Positions 13,076 to 25,852 are shown, counted from the first letter of the stretch. The stretch: 64,000 nt of DNA from Gymnopilus junonius (GCA_015501075.1 JADNYJ010000034.1:62001-126000); one strand, 5' to 3'. Notes: generated from the sequence alone by a model not told the origin. A program made the numbers and translations.

Positions 13076-15000
13076 TTGTCAATGGTGGACGCAAAATTCC
13101 AGTGCCTTGAATCAGCCCATTTCTTTGACCAAATGCTGAAATTGGGTGGGATTTTCTCTCAAACTGGCCAAAAGGAGATAAATATACTTCACCACAAGAT
13201 CACAGACATTCAAATTGTGGACATCTTGATTCTTTTAATTTTGATTTGTATGCATTGTGATCTGGCAATGGCCACAGGACATAATGATACTGGCTTCATC
13301 CTTGGGCTTGTTCGGTGTTCTCTTCCCACTCGTGCCGTCCAATTTCGAGTGGCGAGTCTCCCTCTATGCATGACGGACCAGTACAACTCTCGACATGAAA
13401 ATGACTCGCAAGCGTCAGTGTCTCAAGGCAGTAAGTGAATATACTTAGTATTCTTACTGCATCGTCTGATTACATTCAGGCTCTATACACGGTCCATACT
13501 GACAGACAAAGGTAGACAACACATTCCCTCAATGCTGCCTCATGCATTGTATAAGGGGAGTTGAGGAGACCTATTCACATTCTCTCTTTCTTCAGAAAAT
13601 GGGTTTGCATTTTAGGACATCATTGGGAGCCAAAATTGTGGACCATCACATGCAGAGCAACCAGATGCCATGTTGTCACAAGGAATGTGCATCAGGGACA
13701 TAGGGATGATTGACCCTCATGGTCAATTTATCTTCAGATTCAACATTTTTACCCCTGCTATTGATCCACTTCACCAGGGATGCATCCCCAATGAATTTGA
13801 GGAGATACAACCCATGCTCGACAGGTCATCTGAGATACAAGCTATACCTGACTACTTCAAGCCAGGAACTGTCATTGCGAGCAAGGGTGTCAATATCATC
13901 AGATTATCTGAGGAACCACTGTGAGTTTTGTATGTTTTTGAACCTTTCATTCATCTAAGCTAATATCTATGCAGGAAAGTTTCTATGCAGTCCACAGCCC
14001 ATGAGGGTGTGCTTCTCTTTTTTCCAGAAGGAGGCTCTCGAGAAGATCTTATATCTACCTCTTGATTAACCAACTATGTCAAGAAACACTCCTTGAATTG
14101 GTATCAATACATGTGCCAACATGGAAGGATGTCAGCATCAACAATTCCTAATGGCTCTTTGTTCCTCATCACTGGATGTGATAAGGCTAAGTCATGGAGC
14201 ATGTTAACCTTCCCTTCTAAATGTGAAAATGCAGGAAAACCAGTGGAGATGATGTAGAGTGAAGATTATCCTTTTTGGCAACCATCCAGATGGGCAAGTG
14301 AAAAAAATATGACTTTGGCTAAAGGGAAAAATAAAGATTTCTGCATATTTGCAAGCAGAATTCACATTTCCCTCAGTAATTGCCTCTGGATCTAATATTT
14401 ACCTTATAGTCCTCCTGAAGAATTGGCTTACTATAATATCCTTTCTACTCCCATTCTTGGTTTTTGGCCTAGGGTTGCATGTTTCAGAGAGCACTTTATG
14501 CATGAGTTGGATGTTGCCTGGAGCAGTCATCAGAAGGTCATTTTCATTGAGTCCTTCAATTTCTACCTTCCAATTAATGTGCCTCTTTTTCTAGTTTCCA
14601 TTCCATCCTTCAGCCTTAATATCACAGATTGTCCTCGAACAGGTAATCCTCATTTCCAATGTTAGCAAGATTATTTTGAAATATTAGTAGTACCCAGCAG
14701 CTGACATTGTCCTTGTTGAGGATTCCATATGGCATAACTTGACCAAGGATGTGAGCATAAAATGAGACTTTTAACTGATGCTAACTGACCTGCCTTAGGG
14801 TCATGGCATGCTACCTGAAATCTTGAACTTGGCCATCATTGCAATTATGTCCTGCAAACTTGTTATGGTTGACAGTGAGTTACATCACTCAATCTCAATA
14901 ATTGAGCTACCCATTCAACAATAAACATGCAGAACTTGTGAGCCTGATACCAAAATCATTTTCCTACTTTTGCTTAGTCCAACTGAGACCGCTATGAATA
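13076..15000 (+). pseudogene. GFPMW family, subfamily A, copy A2 (decayed)
   Basis: An N-terminal exon at about 13,310-13,430 (DQYNSRHENDSQASVSQGS) ends at a GTAAGT donor. It is unusually rich in CpG for this region. The first block follows at 13,560-13,921 (SLSSENGFAF, IRDIGMIDPHGQFIFRFNIF, IPDYFKPGTVIASKGVNI, LSEEPL) and the intron at about 13,921-13,976. The second block (13,980-14,250) has EGVLLFFPEGGSREDL, NWYQY and PNGSLFLITGCDKAKSW, but a TGA replaces a codon after the STS motif near 14,065 and a TAG follows at about 14,255. The 3' part degrades. It pairs divergently with B1. Confidence 0.8.
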
Positions 15001-15865
15001 AATAAATACTCTGCATTGAATTCAGATGGGAGTGCAATCATCATTATGGTGCTGGAGTAAGGTGACTCACAAGGGATGAGAAATTACCAATCACCATTCT
15101 TTATTCTGTCATACAGAGCTGGGCTGCACATAGGAGGCAAAATCAATGGCAGTTCAGACTTTAAGACACCTTGCAAATTGTGACAAGTCAACTTGTTCAC
15201 ATTAAGAATTTCACAACATGTGGGTAAGATGCACTTGGTCTTTCACTGGGGTGAGATAAGGTTGTTCCCAAAGAAGAAAGGCTACATTTGATGTGTTTGT
15301 GAGGCATGATAGTGTAAAAAACCCATTCTGTGTGGGAACAGCATAAGATGAGGGGAAATCCAAAGGGACTGAGTAAGATGATTGATGGAACAATCAAATA
15401 CTAGGGTACTATGTCCAAGTAGATAGTGGTGAAAAAAAAATAAGTCTTGATGTTTTGAGGGTTTTATGAGTGGAATAAGAGAACCTAAGGATCACCTCGA
15501 GTGTCCTTAGTGAGCTCAAATGAGAGAATATGAGTGGGTAAGGAACTTTCAGCAGATCCTGGAGTGTCCTGTACCGGAACTTTGACTTCTTTGCAAGTTG
15601 GATAGAGCTCTTGTAGCTCTTGTTTTGAGTGGGGAAAAATGCACTGAAATTAACCAAGGAAAATATGTAGCTACTACATGGTTTTTATACCTTTTTAGCT
15701 ATGAAAATTTCCTTGAAATTTTTATAGGAATAAATCTAAGGCTAAAAATTGAATGGGGACAAGTCAGGGTGCCAAAAAGATAAATGAAGGAATAAGAAAT
15801 TAGTGAGGTGGTTGCCCTGACAAGGAATAAAGTAAAAGAAAAATATACATATATGGTAAAGTTTG
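15001..15865. other. No gene recognised
   Basis: AT-rich sequence between copies A2 and B2. Short open frames occur on both strands without family motifs, splice pattern or repeats that I can recognise. It may be decayed 3' sequence of A2 plus unrelated insertion. Confidence 0.4.
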
Positions 15866-15869
15866 GTAA

Positions 15870-16260
15870 TCACATTGCCAGTACAAGTTGAGCAGGTGGA
15901 CAGAAACAAAATATGTTCAATTCAGTGGCTTCGAGCTGGGCCATTGGCAGTGTCACAGCTGACTCACTAAAGGATCGAGGTGAGTCTGCTGCCATAATGA
16001 TTTTGCATAATTCTGTGCTTAGATGGAGTACCAACTCCACAATAGGTGGGATTTTAATGTGCTGAATGAAGCTTGTATTCACTGTAGGGGTCCTTGAAAC
16101 TCAAGACATCCTGGATATAGCTGATACAAAGGAATGGATGGAGGCAGTCACTCCTCTGATAATCTTCTTGCTAGTTTTCAAAGAGGATACCTCAAAGGCA
16201 ACACATTGGTTGTAGTCATGAGTGTGCCCATTTTCCATCATATCCTGGTGAATATGTAAT
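15870..16260 (-). pseudogene. GFPMW family, subfamily B, copy B2 (fragment)
   Basis: The minus strand from 16,245 reads QCVAFEVSSLKTSKKIIRG, then SFVSAISRMS and, after a stop, NTSFIQHIKIP. These match the C-terminal end of copy B1 at 10,896-11,080 (QCVAIEASSLTTSKKVIRG, NASFIQHIKNP). The rest of the gene is missing. Its place directly upstream of A3, on the opposite strand, repeats the B1/A2 arrangement, so this is probably a truncated copy of the same divergent pair. Confidence 0.75.
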
Positions 16261-16794
16261 GAGACACAGGACTAAGCATGTCTGGAGCAGATCTCCCATT
16301 TGACAGGCCCTGGCTGCAAACTCCAGAAAATCTGGTGCCTCAAATTGGCTTCATAAATTGGCTCACTGTTTATCATGTAAGGTCTCACTGTTGCCAAAAT
16401 TTAGTGCATACTCACCTCCTGCTGTGCAGCAAACATTGTGGAAGGATACTATTGAGCAGACTTAAACAAAGATAAAGCTTGGCCAAAAATTTTGGACTCA
16501 AATCCAAGTCAAATCTACCAAAAGGGGACAGATACAATCTTCAATCATTGTTGGTCCTCGAATCCACAAAATCATGGACATCAAATTTTCAGAGTGTGAT
16601 GCCACAGTGAGCACATGGTTCGGCTGAAATGGCCATCAGCTAAACAACACATTTGACTCTGTAAAGTGCCTGGACGGTTCTATTCCCACTCTACAATTCA
16701 AGGCTTCCACTCATATGATGAACCACAACAACTCTCAACATGAAGATGATACCAATTCACAAATATCAGTGTCTCAGGGCAGTGAGCACTGCAT

Positions 16795-18480
16795 TTGTCC
16801 ATATATCTCACATTCTCACATTACTTACACTCAGGCTCTATAATCAGCCCATACTGTCAGGCAAACATTGATAATATGTTTCCTCAATGTCACTTCATGC
16901 ACTCTATAAAAGGAGTTGAGGAGACTTATTCATGCTCTCTTCTTTCTGCTGGAAATGGATTTGCATTTTGGGATGTGACTGGAAGCCATATTTGCAGTCC
17001 ATCACATAGGGAGCCACTGGATGCAATATCATTGCAAGGAATGTGCATCAGAGATGTTGGTATGATTGACCCTCATGGTCAATTTGTTTTTGGGTTCAAT
17101 ATCTTTAGCTCTGCTGCCAATCCACTTCATGAAGGACAAGTTCTGGATGAGTTTGAAGGGATACAGCCTGCTCTGGACATAGCATCTGAGGTTCAGGCTA
17201 TACTAGACTATTTTAAGCCAGGAACTATTATTGCAAGCAAGGGTGTCAATATCAACCAAATATCTGAAGAACCACTGTGAGTTTTTCCTTTCATATTCTT
17301 TAGTCACTTTGCTCAACATTTATGCAGGAAAGTCTCTATGTGGTCCACAGCTTGCGAAGGTGCCCTTCTTGTTCTCCCTCATGGAGGCTTCCATGAAGAT
17401 CTTGCTTCTACCTCCCAGTTGACCAAATATGTCAACAGGCATGCTCTTAACTGGTACCAATACATGTGTCAACACAGCAGGTCTTCAGTGGCTACAGTTC
17501 TGAATGGATCTGTGTTTCTCATCTCAGGATGTGACAGAGCCAAGTCTTGGTGTGCACTTGCATTCCCTTTGGAGTGGCAAAATGCTGGCAAATGAGTGGA
17601 AATGATCTATGAAGGCAAAGATTATCCCTGCTGGTCTCCTTCCAGATGCACAGATGAGAGGAGTATCACTTTATCTCAAGGGGAAAACAGGAATTTCTGT
17701 GTGTTTGCTCAAGGAATACATATTTCCCTGAGTGATTGCCTCTGGGTTCAACATCTACCTTATCTTCCCCTAGATGAATCATCTTATTACAATATTTTGT
17801 CTTCTCCCATCCTGGGGTTTTGCTCTAGGGTCACATGTTTCAGAAAGTGCTTTATGCGTGACTCAGATGTCACCTTTCATAGGCATCAGAAGGTGAGTTG
17901 ATAAAACTACAGTCAATCTCTGCTGAATAAGTTTCTTTCTATAGTTTCCTTTCCATCCTTCTACTTTAATATCACAGATTCTACTCAAACAGGTAATTTT
18001 GAAGTGCAATGCAAGTTTGACTGTACTAAAAGGTTATTAGCACCCAGCAGCTGACATCATACTTGTGGAGGACTCAGTATGGCATCATTTGGATACAGAT
18101 GTGAGTGTAAATTTATCTTATTCACTTTCAATTTATGCCAACTGATATGTTTTAGGGACATAGTACACTGCCTGAAATCCTGAAACTGGTCATTGCTGCA
18201 ATTATGACTTTCCAACTTGTTACAACTGATAGTAAGCCATATTTTGTTAATCTAGACAGTTGAGCTTCCCATTCAACAATTAATGTGCAGACCTTGTAAG
18301 CCTGATACCAAAAACATCTCCTGCTCCTCCTTCCCAGAAATTTGGCTTAATTAAGGACCTTCTTGCCAAGTACATTGACTGGTGAGCCTGCAATCAGGTT
18401 TTACATCAAGTGAAAAGAGTCTTGTGAGCACATTAAATTTCTTCAGTCAGGTTATGATGCTTTTATGTAAGTAAAACTTC
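16795..18480 (+). pseudogene. GFPMW family, subfamily A, copy A3 (best of the left cluster)
   Basis: The first block is open from 16,795 to 17,278: SLLSAGNGFAFWDVTGSH, IRDVGMIDPHGQFVFGFNIF, DYFKPGTIIASKGVNI, ISEEPL. The conserved intron (GTGAGT at about 17,278, acceptor about 17,327) leads to the second block at 17,338-17,593: EGALLVLPHGGFHEDL, NWYQYMCQHSRSS, LNGSVFLISGCDRAKSW. A single TGA at 17,593 interrupts it, after which the same frame runs to 17,901 (FCVFAQGIHISLSDCLWVQH). The 3' end near 18,350 has GLIKDLLAKYIDW. Only a few changes separate it from a coding gene; low-level activity cannot be excluded. Confidence 0.8.
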
Positions 18481-18802
18481 ATTCTTTTAGGAGGACCTTG
18501 ATGAAATGCCTGGCCATCATGCAGCATCTCAACATCTCTGCAATCAGAGCTTGGCTGGGATATATCCAGAATTGCTCTATTATTAGAACTGGTCACTCTG
18601 ATGAGTTTGTACTGTGTGCTTGTGTGCTGAATTTTGTAAATGAGTATAATGTGTATTTAATATTTGATCTGGACACCTTTGTGTTGTGTTTTTCTATATG
18701 CTTGCTGGCTATTTGCAAGCTGTTTAATTGACATGGCTATAATCAGCTGGAATTATAATTAGCCAGAACTAATTACTTAATTATCTTGGTCAACTATTTT
18801 GA

Positions 18803-18836
18803 TTAAGTAATCAGGTCTAAAAACCTGATTACTTAA
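18803..18836. other. Perfect 14-bp hairpin
   Basis: TTAAGTAATCAGGT at 18,803-18,816 is followed by a 6-nt loop and its exact complement at 18,823-18,836. It lies between the end of copy A3 and the C-terminal end of the hAT gene. It may be a remnant transposon end. No target duplication was identified. Confidence 0.5.
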
Positions 18837-19019
18837 GCATTTGAATCAATTACATATCTAAATGTGTGAGCACTATCTAATCTCATTGATGAAACAACAT
18901 GGCATTTTATCTGGTATGTTTCTATCATGAGGCCTATTTATAAGGCTGTGGCCAATATCTCCTGTGCAAATTTGTCCATGGAATATTATTTTCATATAAG
19001 TCAATTTTAAGCATCATGT

Positions 19020-22000
19020 GTGATACAGGAGTTGATCAACCCATTGGCCTCTGAATAATGTTACTAATAGATGCAAAATTTGAAAGAAGAGGATTCTTGG
19101 CCTATGATCCCACTGACATGCAAGCTTTGAATGTCTGGGAGTTCATGTTGTGCTGCATAAATGAAACCTGTCTTCAGCCAGTTGAGAAGGCACATTCAGC
19201 ATCTACTGATGTAGCTAGAGAAAAGTTTAGCATGTTGTAATATTTATGAGAGAAAAAAATTGCTTACCAGGTGCTGAACAAAAATCAAGGCCCATCCTTG
19301 CAAGCTTAGGCTGGGTAGATAAGGCGTTATTCCAAAAATTCAAATATCCACCAGGGCCAATTGCAGTTGATGAAAGAGGAGGTTCTTGCAGATATACAAG
19401 AATATGATCATCTGATGGATAAACTCCAGCAAGTGGGCACTCTGACTTATCCCACTTGGAGCGAGCCTGAAACTGTTTATTAGTATACTATTTTTTGAAT
19501 ATTGATTTAAAAAATAAAAAAATATACCTGAGTCTTTGGCTGAGGTCCTGATAGAGGAACTTGAGCATTATCTTCAAGAAAATAATGCTCTGTCCATGTA
19601 TCAATAACTATATTTTTGATTTCATCAAGCCTTGCTCTTTCAGCCCCTTTATCCTTGAACCATTGCAATTTCTGATCTGGACACATAACTGAGAAATATT
19701 AGACTATAAGAGTAAAAATAAACTCAGATAGAGGCTCACCCATTGCAATAATATAGAGATCACAATCATACATAAAGTTGATGTACTTGTCAATGAGAAG
19801 TACACCTGCATAAGCTGCAATTCAGATAATGGGTGGAGTTAGTCAGAGATTCTGATCAGCAAACTCAGCACCTGGTTCATCATCTGCAGCTGCATTCAAG
19901 TTCTCTCACAAAATGTAGAGCATTGGTATAGCTCCTACAATAAGTGGAAGATCAGATCTTGAAAATAAAGCTGTAAGGTCCTTGAAAAGCTAATCCAATT
20001 ATTAGTTAGTAAGCTTATCTATATATATATATAACATACCTTTAGAACCTCAAAAACATCATCACCAAGTTCCCAAAGCTCATCCAAGAGTGCATAGCAT
20101 TGAAGCTTGTATTGTCGAAGATCAGTCAAAGACTGAATTACTTCCTTGAGTTCCAAATGGGCCTTTAAACAATCAAAGTCAGTATTCCAGCATGCTGGGA
20201 CACGTCGATCAAGAGCCTTCTTATTGGTCTCCAGATCTGTTGCAGCCTCAATGAGGTCTTGAAATTTCCATCTGATTGCATCATTGTCATGAACACGATG
20301 TGCTAGCCCAGATACCTAAAATGTCACAAATTAATAGCAGCTATACAAAGCAAAGGAAGAAAAATACTGCTGGAAAAAGTTTCAATGCTTCCTTCTTTTC
20401 AGCCAAAGTCATGGTTACCCCTCTTGAAGCCATTGCGTGAATAGCAGTCTGATGAAGTGATTTTACCACCTCCTCATCATGTACCACTTGACCATTATCA
20501 TCTTCTTGTGCTCTAGCTTTTTCCCTGGCTTCCTCAAATGCAGGTTCCTTATCTGAATTGTAGTCTTCACCTTCTTGAAGAATATATTCAGCTGAATTTT
20601 CATTATCTTGACCTGATGCAACAGTGGTTGACTTTTTAAGCTTTGGTTTCTTAAAGAAGAATGATAGGAATATCTGAAACTAATGTCAATATTTAGAGAA
20701 TAATCTAATTAATGAATATATCATACCTTTGCAATAAGATTGATAATATGAGCCATACACTGTAGATGTGCATCCATGCCCCAAAAGTCAGGCAGTAATT
20801 TACTTTTCTGAAGGATTTCTGCCATTTTGCTACAGTTAGATGCATTGTCCATACAGATGCCCAGAAGCTTAATAGATAGTGAGAAATTTTATAGCACAAA
20901 TATTTATAAATTATATACCTTCTTGTCTAAACCCCAATTCTTCAAGCAACCAGCAACAACTTCAGCAAGATACTCTCCAGTATGCTCACTCTTGAGTCTA
21001 AAAAAAGAATTAGTCATGTTTAATATAAATAATAGACTATTTTACACACTGAATAAACTCCAAAATTGCCTATTGCATAACTCCTTCATGAACCCAAACA
21101 ATAACTAAGCCAAGATACGAAGAGACTAATGGTGCTATCCATCCATCCAAGACAAGATGAATAGCACCAGTCATTGACTAGAATATATATTAGAATAGCA
21201 AATATCAAAATAGCAAAATTTACTGCACCAGAAAATAGTTTTTAACCTGCACAGACATGTCTTCATAGAGCTTGATAAGATCATGTGTAACAGTACTTGG
21301 GCTAGGAGGGATTGTTCCAGGCCTAAGCATATTGATTTCCTGTATGTACTCTTCATCAGTCACCATATTGATTGGTCAGTTGTACTTTGCAGCTTGAAGT
21401 GCAATCAGTGCATGGTGATTCACCTCAGAGTATGGAAGAGCAGATGAGGTTGTATCAAAATTTACATCAGGAGGAGCACCTTGCTTTTCTAAACACTGTA
21501 CAACATCCTTCTTGATATTGGAAGTCCCAAATGCAGTTTTTGCTCATGGATGGACTGGTGGATTAGAATGGTTGTTAGGATGAGTTTTGCATTGGAAAAG
21601 GTAGGACATGTGTGATGGTGAGCCATCCTCCTTAGTATGGCACAAAAGCTCAAGGTTGTAGTGGGTGTAAACATCAGAGTGCCATGATGCAATAGAAGCA
21701 TCTTATTTAAATGAATTTAATTTAGTAGATCTTGAACTTAATTTGCATAGCAAAACATACCAATAATTTCCTTATCACTCAGATTCCAAACCTCAAGATC
21801 AGACATTGTGCTAATATTCTTCTTGCCCCGATGCTGCTTGACAGGTGATATAAAGATAGGTGGTTGAGTTGTTGCCTGAGAGGGTCTTTCATCAGAACCC
21901 AGGGGAACAGCATTAAGCTGAGAACTGAAATCCTCAACAGTGGAGTGCTGAAAGACAAATTGTTGCCTCTGTGGAGTTTGTGGTGGCCATGGAGCAGCAG

Positions 22001-22058
22001 GGGCCAAGGGAAATGGCCCTGCCTGAGGTCGCGGTAGCATGGAAGGGGATGCAATCAA
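19020..22058 (-). pseudogene. hAT-superfamily transposase (dead)
   Basis: Exons read on the minus strand from about 22,058 to 19,020. A Pro-rich N-terminus is followed by a BED-like finger (SDVYTHYNLELLCHTKEDG, LFQCKTHPNNH). Then come EEYIQEINMLRPGTIPPSPS, the catalytic region (GAIHLVLDGWIAP, LKSEHTGEYLAEVV, GICMDNASNC) with AHLQCMAHIINLIAK, a long acidic insertion, and the C-terminal hAT dimerisation region (TSVDAECAFSTG near 19,210). Short introns separate the exons. In-frame stops occur at KYN*PIN (about 21,380), VMQ*AIL, LYIL*EN and STG*RQVS. Most are TGA, which would fit CGA to TGA change. Transposon ends were not found with certainty. Confidence 0.85.
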
Positions 22059-22281
22059 TGCAAGGGAACATTGTTGGGCTTATCTGTCATGGCAAAACTG
22101 CAGACTGACATTGCATGTTCACGCGATTCAAAAATAAATCTGATTACTAAATATAGATATTGACTATGGATATCTGTGGATAGCCAGTGATATCCACAGT
22201 TCAGATATTCAGTTCTGTGGGACCATACAACCATGGATATAACTGGATAATGCTGATCCATGACAGTCCCTAATCCAGCCT

Positions 22282-23691
22282 TCAAAATCTCCAATGGGAT
22301 CACCATTCTTTTTCATCTCTAAGAAAGATGGAAAACTTAGGCCTTGCCAAGACTACCAGTACTTGAATGAACACACAGTCAAAAATGCATATCCACTACC
22401 TTTGATCCCTGAACTGATGGATAAACTCAAAGGCACCCAGTATTTTACTAAACTGGATGTCTGATGGGGGTACAACAATATTTGGATCAAAGATGGAGAC
22501 CAATGGAAAGCAGCATTTAAGACCAATTGTGGATTATTTGAACCAACAGTTATGTTTTTCGGATTATGCAACTCCCTGGCAATGTTTCAAGGAATGATGG
22601 ATGGAATCTTCCAGGATGAAGTCCATGATGGATGGATTATCATATATATGGATGATGTATTGATTTTCCACAATGACAGATCAAAACTGGAAGAACTTAC
22701 CAAGAAAGTTCTTCAATGACTCAGGGATAATGACTTGTTCCTGAAACCTGAAAAGTGTCTGTTTACAGTGCAGAAACTGGATTATCTTGGAATGATAATT
22801 CAACCAGGACAAATCTCAATGGACCCAACCAAACTCTCTGGAATTAGAGACTGGCCAACCCTGACCATGGTGCGACATGTTTGCAGGTTTTTAGGCTTTG
22901 GGAATTTCTATAGGAAATTCATTTGACACTACTCAGATATTGCAGGACCACTGAACAATATCCTAAAGAAGAAGAAGAATTTTGAATGGATGAAGGAGGC
23001 TGAAGACTTGTTCAACCTCTTGAAACAGAAATTCATGGAGGAACCAGTACTTTTAATGCCTGACACTTTGAAACCTTTCCAAATTGAAAGTGATGCTTTG
23101 AAGTATGCATCAGGTGCAGTTCTTACACAGGAGGACATGAACAGTGACAGGCACCCAGTCACATTCTTGTCCAAGACCTTTTCACCTGCTAAACAGAATT
23201 ATGAAATCTATGACAGGGAACTACTGGTGATCATCTGATCCCTCCAGGAATGGAGGCACTACATTCAAGGATCCCAGTTTACTACTACAGTATTTTCTAA
23301 TCACCTGAACCTTATGTACTTCAGAAGTGCTCAGAAAATAAATCAACAACAAGTGCAATGGTCATTATTTCTGTCAGAATATGACATCAAACTCATACAC
23401 ATCCCTGGCTCAAAAATAATTCAATTGGACACCCTCTTGAGATGACTGGATATGGCCCTGGATGACAATGATGACAATGAAAACAAGATTCTCTTGCCAG
23501 AGAATCTATTTTTAAACCTGATCAATGCCGATCTCCAACAGGAAATTGTATCCACAACTGGAAAGGATGCTGAGATCACCAATGCCCTTGAACTACTACA
23601 GAAAGCAGGCCCTCATGAAATGAAGAAGGACCTCAAAAATTGGACAGTAAAGGACATGAACAGACAGAAACATGTCTTTTACAAAGGATGA
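22282..23691 (+). pseudogene. Ty3/gypsy reverse transcriptase-RNase H fragment (dead)
   Basis: One uninterrupted frame of 470 codons carries reverse transcriptase and RNase [49 protein letters not shown], the catalytic [20 protein letters not shown], then RNase H with FQIESDALKYASGAVL, PVTFLSKTFSPAKQNY and YEIYDRELLVII. There are no indels. The only stops are six TGA codons, at 22,462, 22,717, 22,924, 23,236, 23,443 and 23,689. Several fall where gypsy proteins normally have Arg. Arg-to-Trp and Arg-to-Cys changes (NNIWIKDGD, KTNCGLFEP) tell the same story. Integrase is absent; homology ends near 23,705. It begins directly beside the hAT N-terminus on the other strand. Confidence 0.92.
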
Positions 23692-23719
23692 CAATATATT
23701 CCACATCAGGAAAAAGCCT

Positions 23720-24300
23720 TTTGGGTCTCTGCTGATCTGAGGTTATTTTTGGCTCAAGGCCAAGCTTTCGGCTGCCTCTTGTACTCTGGGCTGCTCTGTG
23801 TTTACCTGGGCAGCCCCTAGTCAGCCTCTTACCAGTTGTAGAGCTGGTCCCATGTATTAAAACTTGAAATTGAACATGTAATACAATTGGCAACTTGCAA
23901 GAGAAAATACATTTATATAGATTTGAATACAACATTATATTACCTAAATTCTACACTACTGACTACAGGGCCAATGACAAGGGCCTGCACACATGTGAAG
24001 GTAGTGTGGGTCCACAAAACTCCTGTGGGTCACACACCAACTAGCCTGGGATACAGCAGCTGTGAGAGTGTTGCTCTGCAGCTGGCCATACACCTCAGCG
24101 AAAGGCGGCAACAGGAGGGGTGCCCATTGTGGACATTGCCCATGCAACCCTTGAGCTTGCTGGTGCACACGAGGGTGACAGGAGCTCTGAGGAGGGAGCA
24201 GCTGGGCTCAATGCCTCCAACTCATGCTTGGGACAAGGGAGGGGCATGGAAGGCCACATGAGGCAGTGGGGCAACCATTGATGAGAACCCCACCAAACAG
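23720..24300. other. No gene recognised
   Basis: The sequence after the gypsy fragment has short open frames on both strands and no recognisable domain. It passes into the GA/CT-rich degenerate repeats on the right. Confidence 0.4.
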
Positions 24301-24364
24301 CTCACATTCGCAAGTGGCTGAGGTAGAGTGCAGAGGCAAAGGTGGCAGCAACCTGTGCCCCAGA

Positions 24365-25200
24365 TGAGAGCAACCCATCTCTGGCTCACTCTTGTAGTGA
24401 GGGAGGTGGGGGTAATGGGCATGGTGCTGGAAGGGGGTGTCCTCCTCTGGCTTGCACTTGCAGTGAGGGAGGCAGACGGGTGCATCATTGGGCTCACTGG
24501 TGCATGTGAGGGCCATGGCAGCTCCAAAAAGGAGTGGTGAGGATGAACCCTTCCCTGGAGCAAGGAAGGGCACATGTGGCAGCAGCAGCAGCAATGATGG
24601 AAATGACCAGTGAACACCAGCTCAGCTCGTACTTGCATATGAGGAGCTGGGTGTGGTCATTTGGGCCTCCAATGATGAGGAAACTGCCATAGAGGCAGGG
24701 CGCCATTGTCGAGTGCTCATGGCCTAGAAGAGAGAATAACAACCCACCTCCAGCTCACTCTTGGGTGTGAGGGAGGTGGGGTGTGAGGGCAGAGGTGGCA
24801 GGAAGGGGGTGTCCTCCTCTGGCTCACTCTTGCAGTGAGGGAGGTGGATGCACATTCATAGGCAAGAGGGCAGGGTCACCAAAGATGAGAACCCCACCTC
24901 CAGCTCGCATTCGCAAAGCAGCAGAGGCAGGAGTGTGGAGGTGGAGGAGGGGTGCAGAGATGATGGTGGGGATGATTTGCACCCAGATGAGGAGCCTCCA
25001 CCACCTCTGACTCATGTTTGCAAGTGGGTGGAAGTGGAGGGGTAGGAGGGTGCTGGTGCTGGTGAGCATCCATGGCCAGGTGAGAACAACCCACCTCTGG
25101 CTCACTCTTGAATGCGAGGGAGGTGGGGATGATGGTGGCAGTAAGGAAGGGGGTGGTCCTCCTCCAGCTCACTCTTGAGATGAGGGAGGTGGATGGGCAT
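24365..25200. repeat. Degenerate dispersed short repeats
   Basis: A motif of about 35 nt, roughly CTCCGGCTCACTCTTG followed by TGAGGGAGGTGG, recurs about seven times (near 24,372, 24,441, 24,749, 24,809, 24,895, 25,091 and 25,152) with irregular spacing of about 60-300 nt. Open frames on both strands here are His/Pro/Cys-rich by-products of this repeat and show no domain. Confidence 0.6.
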
Positions 25201-25734
25201 CCAGCACACCAGTAATGGTAGATAAATACACTAGAAAGAAAAGAAAATTGTTAGTAATAAGGATGAAAAACAAAAACAGAAGCAAGGATGTGCTCACAGA
25301 TGTGTGAGCATGCCCTTTCTGATGTACCTGGTAGGCCTCCCTCTTCCAGGGTCCCCCTGCATTATCCATCCCCAGATCCTCTGACAAATGCCCACATCCT
25401 CAGGTGAGGGAGGGGCTGGATGTCAAGAGATGGCAGAGGTGGGTGGAGGAAGAGATGACATATTGAGCAATGTGCATTGATCACATTCGGAGATTGCTGG
25501 CCTGCCATGCCCTGGCTGACCTTGCCCTCCAGAATGCTTCAAGGCACATCAGCCTCGATCTGTGTCATGTTGAAGATGACATGTGATCTAGTTTGTTGAA
25601 CATTGACCAGTGGATGTGGGAAAGTAGAAAAGTAAAGTACAGCTTTCTGGTGGTCACATGATCAGATCATGGAAGGCAAGTTGAACTTTCGAAGTCCAAC
25701 TGGCTCTTGTCATCATACCACAACCTCACTCCCT

Positions 25735-25852
25735 TCCTCTTCCTTCCCTCTTCCTCCCCTCCTTGCCTCCCCTCCTTGCCTCCCCTCCTTGCCTCCCCTC
25801 CTTGCCTCCCCTCCTTGCCTCCCCTCCTTGCCTCCCCTCCTTGTCTCTGCCT
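25735..25852. repeat. 13-bp minisatellite
   Basis: The unit CCTCCCCTCCTTG is repeated about seven times in tandem at 25,752-25,845, with degenerate CT-rich flanks. The Gly/Glu/Arg/Lys-rich minus-strand frame over it is a product of the repeat. Confidence 0.9.

Noticed and set aside
22282..23691. TGA recoding or readthrough in the gypsy frame
   Set aside because: The same genome uses TGA as a stop in housekeeping genes (Gis2 and Rpn8 models have no internal TGA), and Arg-to-Trp/Cys changes point to CpG deamination instead.
24208..25172. Several His/Pro/Cys-rich open frames on both strands
   Set aside because: They arise from the repeated CT/GA-rich motif and overlap each other in all frames.
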